Shown piece after piece: positions 1-9,918 of a DNA stretch of 64,000 nucleotides. Each line of letters opens with the position of its first letter. The first letter of the stretch is position 1. Source of the DNA: Ehretia macrophylla (taxonomy: Eukaryota; Streptophyta; Magnoliopsida; Boraginales; Ehretiaceae); contig CM075783.1 in the NCBI GenBank assembly GCA_037974665.1, positions 12,605,762-12,669,761 of the forward strand. The letters are read 5' to 3'. The notes under the pieces are model-generated. The model was not told the origin of the DNA. It saw nothing but the letters and a program-made list of their open reading frames with translations, and searched no databases. The position numbers and the translations under genes are program-made.

Positions 1-1
1 A

Positions 2-878
2 TTTAACATAAGCTAGGAGTTCTGCCATAAGAACCTATTATGTGCCACACGAGAGGAAATTGAAATCGCCCGGTACACGTTCATAATCTCGAAGTACATC
101 GAGCTAGGGTTGTATGCTAGAAAGACCAGCCAGGGATACAATGAGGTAATTGAAGGCATTGCGAATCTAACCGCTCGTGAAAAGGAGTTGTGGTCGATGG
201 AGGTGCTAAGTGATGAAGGTGGTCCATCCCAACCTGTGAACATCGATATTTTGGATCCGAACAGAGCTAAGCCAAAAGGGTCGAGGGCGAAAGGTTAGGC
301 ATCGAACAAAGCACCTAGGAGATGTAGGCAATACAGGTTAGTCAATGAAATGGTAGCACACAATTAAATTATTTCATTTTAATTTCAAGTATAGTTATTA
401 ATGCTACCATTCTTAACTTGGTACTGACCATTAGGTGTAATGTACATTTCCAATGTAGTATATTATGTATACATCAAATATAATAATGTACATTAATTTT
501 GTTTAATTTGACAAAAATATTAATTTATGTACTTCTTTAATATATTCATACGGAAGTAAATTTCATCGTAATGTTTAGTCAACCCCTTACTGTAAATACT
601 AATTCTTTCCTTGTAGAATTATTGGACACCAAGAAAATAATTGTCCAAGAATGCGACGTGATGATGTATCAGACGATGGATATACGCACAATGAGAATTT
701 TCAGAACATGCCAAGTTAGCCAATTGTGGGACATTCTTATGCAGGGGATCATGGACGTGGTATTTCAATTGGTTCGTTAGAGTTTGGAGACCTCAAGAAT
801 AGTGTTGGACAACAAATTTTTGGAACCCAATATGACTACGTTGGAGCGATATCTTCATTATATACAAATAATTCCTAG
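2..878 (+). pseudogene. FAR1/FHY3-like protein, 3' end (broken)
   Basis: The reading frame at 50-298 ends in the motif DPNRAKPKGSRAKG, which fits the region after the SWIM finger in FAR1-RELATED/MULE-derived proteins, where a 'dP.k.k.KG' stretch precedes a zinc knuckle. After an in-frame TAG at 296-298 the frame goes on to PRRCRQY and reaches a good splice donor at 337 (CAG/GTTAGT). An acceptor (TTTCCTTGTAG) ends at 616. Joining 336 to 617 keeps the frame and gives CRQYRIIGHQENNC, a CX2CX4HX4C knuckle in which the second Cys is Tyr (TAC for TGC). The second exon runs to a TAG at 876-878 with one further in-frame TAG at 717-719. Another in-frame stop lies at 14-16. FAR1 family members are nuclear regulators derived from Mutator-like transposases. 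The gene body lies upstream of the window. Three internal stops and the lost knuckle Cys mark it as a pseudogene. The family call rests on motif recognition only. Confidence 0.6.
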
Positions 879-1512
879 TCGTAATAGTTAATGCCATGGT
901 ATCTCAGGCATTGTAGTTGTTATTTCATATGCGTCCTATTGTTATATGTTTTGCCATAGGCACATTGCAAATCAATTTGTAATAAGTTGTGGAGTACTAA
1001 TATAGAACTAAAATGAATTTAGTGTAAAAATTTGCCTAATATTATACTAAGAAATACTTAACAACACAAATAATTCAATTATCGGTTAATGAATTATAAA
1101 ATAATAATTAATAAAATAATATTTAAATTTAAAAAGTTAATAATTTAGAACATTTAAACTGTTTTACGAATATTATTTTAGAACGTATTGATTATTTATC
1201 GATTTTACACCTGACAAATAAATAGTTTTAAGTTTTTGGGCATGTCATTCATTCACAAATTGTGAACCTAACATTCATCCTATGCATACATAAAGACTAT
1301 GCATACATAGAGACTTTGGGAATTCTTGCACTCATTTCTATTTCATTGATTTATACATGTCACTCCTTCTCTCTCTCACGTTTCTCTCCCCTCTCTCACT
1401 ATATTTATCTCTCTCTATCTTTTGCATTTTCCACGCCACAGTTTTTTGCTTGCCTACTTTCCATATAGTGGCATTGCAAATTTATTATTTTATATATTAA
1501 CATTTTTCGTTG
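879..1512. other. AT-rich spacer, no gene seen
   Basis: Very AT-rich DNA with many stops in all frames. A pyrimidine-rich CTCTCT stretch lies at about 1366-1422. I see no coding signal or repeat structure. Confidence 0.5.
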
Positions 1513-1913
1513 ATGGCTACATCTACCACTTGATACAGAAGAACTTAGGATCCAACCCTTGATTTATGGTACGTGAGCAAGAGGTGCCTATGTAACGTTA
1601 ATGCAGAAATTTGGGTTGTGGTTGATCTTAAGAAGGACATCGTAGGGCGTTTATACTATACTTGCAATAGATGCCGATTTTTTTGGTGATGCGAGCCAAC
1701 TTCCGCGTCGTGGTTCGGCACCCAGCTCGATGTTCGAAATGATTGCAAGATAACGACAGTGATGTCGGATATGGAGAAGAGGTATCTTCTACTATGAGAA
1801 TGAGGGTTACAGACTATGATAACAATGTGAAGATGAACAAATTGCTCCTTAGTATGGGTGTTGCTTGTTGCATGTTGTTGTTAATACTCGTTATTGTAGC
1901 AATATTTAAATGA
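1513..1913 (+). pseudogene. GRF-type zinc-finger protein with C-terminal membrane helix (broken)
   Basis: From an ATG at 1513 one frame reads through CLCN, then GRLYYTCNRCRFFW and CEP. This matches the GRF zinc-finger pattern (CxC ... GRxFYxC ... CxFFxW), with Cys codons at 1585, 1591 and further on. Plant proteins of this class usually have the finger, a short coiled region and a C-terminal transmembrane helix. Here a second frame (1800-1913) encodes MNKLLLSMGVACCMLLLILV and VIVAIFK, a clear hydrophobic segment before a TGA. The frame has two stops near the N terminus, a TGA (1687-1689) where a Trp is expected after CRFFW, and a frame change before the membrane helix. GRF fingers bind single-stranded nucleic acid in some proteins; the role of the small plant forms is not well known. 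It lies between a FAR1-like and a Ulp1-like pseudogene on the same strand. Confidence 0.55.
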
Positions 1914-4391
1914 TTTGTTACGTCTTGATTTTATAAATAATTGTATTGTAGTAAGTTGTATTTGGGTAATTAGGTATGCAATATATGTATTTCATATATT
2001 CTTTTTAATGTTCGAAAAATATTGGAGCAGCAACACAAAAATCAAAAATTGTACGATTAGGCATTAAATCTATATGGATGATTATCGATAGAGTGGTTGT
2101 ATTAAATATAAAAATCCTCACGTTCGATTTAGGTAATTGGGACGTATCCTTGTAGAATTGCTTCGACAATAACAGTGAGCAAAAGTTTTTAGTTTGAGAG
2201 AAAACAAATTGTAGATTGAGTAAAAAAAAAAGTGAAAGCAATTAAATTTAATAAAACATATTGATCTCCTACTCTACCTATTCAGCCCCTATTCACGTTC
2301 AACTAATTTAGTTTTCCTTTTTTTATTCCCCTTGCCTAATTGGAAAATTCCATCTTCTTATACGAATCATAAAATGTGGTATGCGTGAAGGAAAGAATGC
2401 AGTACATATTAACGTAAATATAAACTGATATCATAGTTCCATTGCCTAAAAATGATGATACTTATGATGCTTTTTGTTACAGCAGTACAAGAGTTAAGTA
2501 CATCATATTTTTGGAACGATACTTATTGTTAATGTAATTCTCGTGAAATAAATTTTCAAAACAGTCACACAAGTTATTAGATTAAATAACATCATGAATT
2601 ATAGTTTTTTTTGCAACTTAGAAACTCATAACTATTTATGACTTAGATAACTTATTATCCAAATATTTTTTATAGAAGTCTTATATGATTGTTATCTTCT
2701 TCAACCACTATACGTGTACCATATCATTCTAATTTTTCATTAATGCAATAGACTAAGTAGTTTGGGTACTTAGGTAAAACTATTTGGAGTTAACATTTTT
2801 TCTAAAGAATATTATGATTTATATATACAAAATTTATTGGACAAGGATGAGTCTTTTTCCTTTACAACGTTTATTTTTTGGGATAACAATTTGATTACAC
2901 CAATTCATGATGTAATCAGAATAGCTGGATTTGTTGACCCTTTAAGCCTTTATGGGTTAATCTAAACGTGATTAATGGATGTGATTATAATGGGAACGGT
3001 TTTACCCCTTCAAATTGTAGACATCGAGGTGACACTTTCCTGGGAAATGAAAGTGCATTCAATTGCCCGAAAAGAAAATTTTGAAAGGAAATGTGCCTTA
3101 GATAATAGATAACCCTTGGCCCCTACTTGACCCCATCTTGACCCCAACACATGATCCAAATTTAAGAGACAGATTTAATAGTTGGCCCCTACTTGACCCC
3201 TTCTTGACCCCTACACATGTTCCAAATTGAAGAGAAATATTGATATTCTACGATGATGGAAAGTTATTTAGGAGTAATATCATATTCAAACTCAATCACA
3301 CTTAGTTGGCTATACAAGGCTTATTATTAATTCTTAAAATTTTTGCCAAGATGCACAAGTCATTTGTTTTCATTGTACACGTGCATGTTGTTTTGGGATA
3401 AGGAGTATAGTATACAATTTAAGGTTTAATGAATAATTAGTAAATTTGCCAAAAAAAGAAAAGTCAAAGGATAAATGAATAATATTAAAAAATTGAGACA
3501 GTAGTTGGCCCTTCAAACCAACAAGAGTCAACTGTCTCATCCACCTCAAGATATGCACCGTACGTGCTCTCTCTACCCGACCCCTATACAAGTTTTAATT
3601 AAGGTAATTACTCCTACAATCTCTACCTGACCCCTACAGAAGTTCCATAATTGGTAAAAAAATTTATGGAATTATATTTTTTTAACGACATTGATGAGAT
3701 ACTTCTAGATAAAATAGATATGTAGTTAGATAAAATTACATTCAAATAATACTTTTTTTGTAATAACATTTAGACCTGTCAAACATTGTTTCGAAAAATG
3801 AATTAAAAAAATGATAAAATAGAAAGCAATTTTGATTTATATGAATTGTTTTTGACATGCACACGTCATTTATATTAAAAATACATGCGCATATTTTTAT
3901 TATGGAATAATGATTGTATTCCACAAATTTGGGTCTAATCAAATTAATGAAGATCAAATCAAGATATGTGATTAATTAGATTAGGTAAAAAGTCATCATA
4001 ACATGTCCAATCTTTTATATTCTAATTAATGAACATCAATTTAATTATGTGGCTTAAATAAGGATGTGTAGATGGATACGGTAGTGGAAGTGCACATTGT
4101 GGCTGATCCAATATTGTTGTTTTGTGGTATTGTCGTGACATTGTGATTCCACCACTTTTTACACAATGTAAGTTGACAAAATTAGGTATTTATTTTTTCC
4201 AGTTTTTTTGGAAACGGTATCCATCAATAATTTTCTTCTTTTAGTCAGATGAAATTTTCTTGTTTTGGGTGTAAGTACAATACCTATGGACAGTTAAATG
4301 ACTAATGCAAAGTTACGGAGGTTATTTTATTCAATAAAACATGGGCTTTATGTAATTTTGGCTTTCTTAACATTATACTAGGGAATCCCAA
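1914..4391. other. Intergenic AT-rich stretch
   Basis: I see no recognisable gene. The stretch contains the 66-bp tandem duplication listed separately, and scattered ACCCCTA-type motifs near 3576-3640 that resemble it. Short frames here are chance openings in A/T-rich sequence. Confidence 0.5.
3116..3247. repeat. 66-bp tandem duplication
   Basis: Two head-to-tail copies (3116-3181 and 3182-3247) both begin TTGGCCCCTACTTGACCCC and continue with a second TTGACCCC and a CACATG..CCAAATT block. They differ at several sites. Confidence 0.7.
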
Positions 4392-6571
4392 ATGGTTGTA
4401 GATGGTGTTGACAATACAGAACCAGTCCAGGCTCCCCAATATGAGGTACAATGTAATTTTTTTTTTGTTGGAAAATAGTTTTATTTTGATGTTTAGTACC
4501 TATAATGTGTAGGTTTCCTTGCCGACATATTGTCGTCCGTCCAGGACCCCATTAAGACCACTCACAGATACGAAAAACGAACTACCCAGAAACAAAGAAA
4601 ACATAATTGCAAGAAAACATCTCAACATGCGTGGACTAATCAAACATAGAGCCTGCGACAATCACACGTTTCAACAAAATTCATTAAAATGCATTCCTAA
4701 TTTTATTGCCTTCCTTACTGATTTTTGATACCGTATAACTTGTATTGTATAGGCTACACTTGATACCACCGAAGGAAAACAACTCACTACAACATGGAGT
4801 TGCTTAAGTTGCAAGGTTAGGCTTATTAATTCATTAATGTGATTACAAGCAACTGAACAAGAAGTATTATATTCAATCCTGTTACTATGCCATATACGTA
4901 TGAATCTGAATCTGGATAATAATCAGCTTTCAACATAACAAAATTTTGTGTAGGGTGTTAAAAGGAATTTCAAGAAAATAAACATCAAGCTTGATGCGTT
5001 GACCTATCTATTTCTGAGTGCATCCACAAAATTGGATGACATGGGTAATCATTTTGCAATATGCATGGCAAAATTAATTGACATTGCTGGTTAAAAAGAA
5101 TAGAGGAGTTGAACATACTGGAATGTATGATAACAATGTAAGGGTAGATTCAGATTTTATTAGGAGACATGGAGAGAAAAGAAAAATGGAAATGTCGAAG
5201 GATTCAACCTATGCGTCTCCCGTGACCAACAACTCCAAGTTATGCAAGAAATTATTCACGGATGTGGTTACCGATACCAATGTTGGTACAATAAATGTGA
5301 GCAGTGATATGAATCAAAGTGTCCCCGGTCGTGCCTGCTTTCAACTACGTCATGCATCCAAGCTTGCTGTAAATGATGAACTCCTAAAAGTGCATTTGTT
5401 CTCCGAAAAGCTGGACCAGAGGTAAATATTATTAATTTGGCGTGACTTAATCAATTTTTGCATAGGATGTTAATCTATGATATTGATAATTATTCTTCGC
5501 CCAAAGAAATATTGGTTGACACAGAGAACTCCTACATAACAAGGTTTCACATACGACACTTGCTTCCAAAAACTTATGTCGATGGATGTGTGAGTACATA
5601 ACCCTTTTTTGGTTGATATTTTGAAAATGGATATGATGAATTAACATGACACTGATTTAATTAGATAATCGACTGCTTTGTTGCACAACGTGCGAGGACT
5701 CTAAAACAATTCCACACTGTGATGCCACGATGGTACATGCCTACGATGCTCTCGGTATGAGTTGTAGGGGATAGGAAATGTACATTTGTGGTGTTTCTCA
5801 TGTTGTTTTGCCTTTATTATGCTCATGTTATGCTTCAGCACAAAGTGCAAATTAAGTGTTGATAGAATATATGTAAAATGCAGCAACAAATTCTTGGAGA
5901 AGAGTATAGAGTGTCATTCCCAAGGGAGAAATGCATTCGCAGGTACTTCATCTCGGGGTAGACCGGAGCGCTTGCGGATTACAAGCAGGTGGTATTAATG
6001 AATTGCTTGTGGAGATATTGAAGTGAAATAACTAGCTAGAAATTTTATGAATAACATATATAGCCGATTTTGCAGATATTTATACCAATGAACCTCCTGA
6101 ATTCACATTGGTACCTCGTCGTTGTGGACTTCGAAAGTAAGAACCTGAACATATTGGACACTCTGACAGATCCCGATGGTAGATGGCCTATACTAGATCA
6201 AGTTATGACACTGGTACTATTTTTGCTTCTCGACATTATATTATTACATGGTTTACAATATTATGGTAGAAATTAATTTGTTCAAATCGTTGCAGGCGTG
6301 TTACTTGGATGAGATTTTACAGGAACTTGATGCCGTGGTTTATGCCCGAATGCCGAGTGTTACCACGTGGCCTCTTGCTTATCTGGTTTGGACACCAATT
6401 TAGTCCAGCTTAATTGATTGCGGAGTTTATGTGTGCATAATGATGCAGGATTACGCGGAGACCGTTATATTTGGTTCGGATGAGTTCGAGGAAAAACACC
6501 AAGAGTTGGCGTTTGGTCTTTGGCTTCACTGGGCTAACCGGTACAACCCTGCTGCTGATTACATGTTTTGA
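4392..6571 (+). pseudogene. Ulp1-like (C48) cysteine protease, multi-exon, two in-frame stops
   Basis: Ulp1-type proteases cleave SUMO or related ubiquitin-like tags; in plants many copies travel in transposons. Candidate exons with GT/AG borders are about 5078-5421, 5466-5589, 5665-5754, 5884-5988, 6076-6213 and 6296-6571, and the codon phase is kept across every junction. The product contains RFHIRHLLPKTYVDGC (substrate-side region), PRWYMPTMLS, IFIPMNLLNSHWYLVVVDF with the catalytic His at 6106-6108, NILDTL with the Asp at 6157-6159, and LIDCGVYVCIMMQ with the catalytic Cys at 6419-6421. It ends LHWANRYNPAADYMF before a TGA. Two TAG codons interrupt it: one at 5958-5960, and one at 6401-6403 where the family usually has the oxyanion Gln (CAG). 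Upstream exon-like pieces start with an ATG at 4392 (MVVDGVDNTEPVQAPQYE to a donor at 4446), then 4513-about 4730, 4754-4818 and 4954-5041. The domain call is firm; the upstream exon model is tentative. Confidence 0.75.
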
Positions 6572-7503
6572 TTTGGAAAAAATGGTCTATAATTATTAAG
6601 TATTTATATGCTTGGACAATCATAGGTGTAGGAATATATATAATATTATATATAATATATTACTAGGTTTAACATAATGCTAATGCAGCTTGTTAACTTT
6701 ATTTTAGTAAAAAAAATGAACATGTCCCATCTATTTTTGTGAATTTTGGGTTTGTATCAAAAGGTAAAATGTGTAAAGATGTGACATGTTCATTTTCCTT
6801 TGGCTGCAACATATATGTTGATATGTTGGAATTATGTATAAGTTTTGTGTTTAAGCACCGTATTTGTAAAGCCATGCCCTAGCGTCAATTTTTGCTCATT
6901 TTGGGACGGTGAAATATTCATAATTTTCACCGTGTGAATGTGATAGAGCACAGTCATCGGCATCGTATGTAAAACATAACTAGTTTATCTATGTGTGCTA
7001 ATTGAACTAGTGTTATCTATTACCATATTAATTTATAAAACTAGTTCAACAATACTTAATTTTATGTTAGCATTACGGTACGGGAAATTATTTACAAATA
7101 TCAACTTTTTAATACGCAATTTTTCAAATGTAATGTATACTCGAACATTAATTAAGGAATAAAATCTTGTAGATTATAATTAAATAGAATAATCAATTTT
7201 TGTATGTGGCTGCAAAACTTTCGTGTGTGCGGTAATTATTTTTTTAAATTTTATGTGGGTTGAGTTTGACCCACATGAACGTTTTATATTCACAGGCTTG
7301 TGGTACGAAATACAAAGTTATCTCAAAGATATCGACGTGTGTTTTGTTTTTTCGCAATCTTCGAGTATCAAAATTTCTCACACTACATAAAATGTTTGAC
7401 CCAAAAAAAATAAAATACATGAAGCATAACAAGGACTACCAACAAAAAGGAAGAAGCACTAAAGCTCCTCCAACGACATCTCTCACATATCAGAAGGGAT
7501 GAC
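6572..7503. other. Intergenic AT-rich stretch
   Basis: No gene seen. Short open frames around 7244-7502 lie on both strands without recognisable motifs. Positions 7499-7503 (ATGAC) are the left target-site duplication of the gypsy element. Confidence 0.5.
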
Positions 7504-9918
7504 TGTCACGCCCCAACTCGACCCCACCTACAATCAGTCAGGACGCAACGGAATTTCGGCGGCATAACGACAGTAAATAGATTTCCGATGTTCTAAACCA
7601 ACCTCATAAAACATCATACATCCAGTAATTCCTCAATACAAACAACAACATACAACACAACCGTATTATACAATAAAACATCCTCGTTATACGCCTCCAT
7701 TCCAACATGACATACAATACCTCAACTTTATCATACATTTCAAAAGTAAGTTGAGGCACAACTACAACTTAACCAAAGACAAAAGAAAGCCACTAAATTA
7801 ACATCGTTTGGATCATCATCTTTCAACATCTATTACAATAAGAACCATTAAGCATATAAAAGTCTATTAAGCTAATATACATTACATTAAACAACATATA
7901 ATCATGGATAAGACTCGGGAACATATGACTCGTCCACGTAAGGCACATTTTCCTCCTCAGGAGGCACGTACCCGTAATCCGGCTCTGCAACACCTGTAAG
8001 CATGCAATAATAGAGAGTGAGCTTATATACATAAGCCCAGTGAGGATCCGATAGATCTCGACAGTATTCACTACGCTCCTTGGATTTAATCCTTTGAGCA
8101 AGTAAACACACAACAACAATAACAATAAAATTATCATCACATAACTATATAACCATTCATTAAAGGATACTTTATTTGGTGTAGCTCCAAACGCCATCAC
8201 GATCTCAACCGTTCTTCTTATAACTCCCCATTACTCACGCACCCGAGGTACCTCACTAGCCCCTCCCTCCATGACACCTCCGTCATGCGAGCTGGGGGTA
8301 GCCTATGGCAGTCATGCCGTTATCAACCCGACAGCCCGACGCTGCCCGAGAGGTGGCACACACATACCAAGACTCCATAATCATCAATCATCAATCAATC
8401 ATCAATCAATCAATTGGTAGATCAGCAACAAAAGTGCCAGATTCCCGAACTCAATAATAATCAATCAATAACATCAATAGTAAATTAAACAACAAACAAC
8501 GTAGTTAGATGACAAAGTAGGCCATCTAACCGGACATGCATAATATACATAATTAAACTCTAAATTACTCATCAACAACTCACCATTCATCACTCGAACA
8601 CTACCCAACCATCTAAAGGCATCGTTCAAGAAATTAAAGAATGACAACCTAAACTTCTAAAATTCATAACTTACAATCTACTAATCCAAACATTGCCAAA
8701 TCAGTTCCTATCACTCACCCATTCAACCTACTACATTAGCCCTCTCGGAAATCCACCATAACACCTCCAAATCATGCCCGATAACCCTAAAACCCTAAGA
8801 TGTCATGGCTGGATTTTCCGGATTTTCACACAAACAATGTAATCGAAAATTCGGCATTACAACAGCGCTAACACGTAATTATCAAGTATTTAGAAATCGA
8901 CGGCAATCGATTTCGATCAACACAACTCAATTAAATCAACTTTGAACATTTTAATCAAAATTAAATACCCGGAAAATAAAAATTATGCTACATCCGACAG
9001 AAATTCGTAGTATTAGTATATAATGATCCCTAGCATGCAAGGAGCAATAATCTATCATTAGATTTCAATTCTAACGGTTCAATCTTCATTTATACGCAAA
9101 AACACAAAAATGACATTTTGAGATCTAGAATTTTTCTCTCACCTTAGATGCGATATAAGCCTAGGAATGCGTGCTATGCGTGCCCAACAAGCAGAATCCA
9201 AGTCGGTGCGAAGTTTCACGGACAAAAACTAGGTTTTTCTTTGAAAAATTGATTGAAAAGCTTGAGTTTTTCTCTTTCTTTTTCTCCCTCTTTTCTCTCG
9301 GCCTTGTGTGTGTTTGTGGAGTGTGTTTTTTGTTGTGTGAGTGTGTGTAGGTGATAGTATATAATTAAAAGCTTGGTCAATTAAAAAAATGCAAAGTCAA
9401 AGTTAGTTTAAATAGGTATTTTTGTGTTTTTAATGACTTTAATTGCATTTTATTGTTCACCAAGTTAAAAATAATTATGCAACCCCCAAGATATCTCAAG
9501 TGGATTATTTTTAGGTGACAAAAAGTTTTACAATCCAATAATTTCACCCGAGTCGGCTTAAAACTCGATTTTCGCAAAAGTCGGTGTAAAAACCCTAATA
9601 AATTCTTAAGCCGATTTTAAAATCGTTTTCATCAAACACAGGTCTATTAAAGTCCGTGGACTAGGTCTAGAAGGGTTAAAAAGACCAGTTTCAAAATTTT
9701 AGCGGACGTGTTTCGAAAATACTATTCACTGAAAATCGACGATAAAATTTCTGACTCCGTTTTTTATGAAAATTTCATGAATGCACATTTAGCACGTATT
9801 AGGAGTATTGACATCAAAATTATAACTTTCTAGGTCCTATAGCACATAAACAGATCATATGCACGCAAAACGAGGTATAGCACGTAAAACAAGATAAGCA
9901 AGAAAGTGGGGTTTCACA
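7504..9918 (-). repeat. 3' LTR of the gypsy element (left copy)
   Basis: A 2415-bp LTR beginning TGTCACGCCCC and ending GGGTTTCACA in + orientation. It is almost the same as 14939-17351. It holds a TATA-like sequence on the minus strand (8022-8029), ATCAATC-type short repeats near 8385-8420, a TG-rich stretch near 9305-9350, and a 69-codon sense-strand frame (7902-8111) that is the same in the other LTR. A region of about 310 bases around the TATA and this frame (7800-8110) shows no difference between the two LTRs. Confidence 0.93.
8022..8029 (-). promoter_or_regulatory. TATA-like box in gypsy LTR
   Basis: On the minus strand the sequence reads TATATAAG, followed about 30 bases later by a CT-rich stretch that could hold the start site. 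The copy in the upstream LTR is at 15457-15464. The placement would give a U3 of about 1.9 kb. This is an inference from sequence only. Confidence 0.45.

Noticed and set aside
8780-8802. Telomere-like AACCCTAAAACCCTAA in the gypsy LTR (also in the right LTR)
   Set aside because: Only two imperfect units, present in both LTR copies; it belongs to the element and is not a telomeric remnant.
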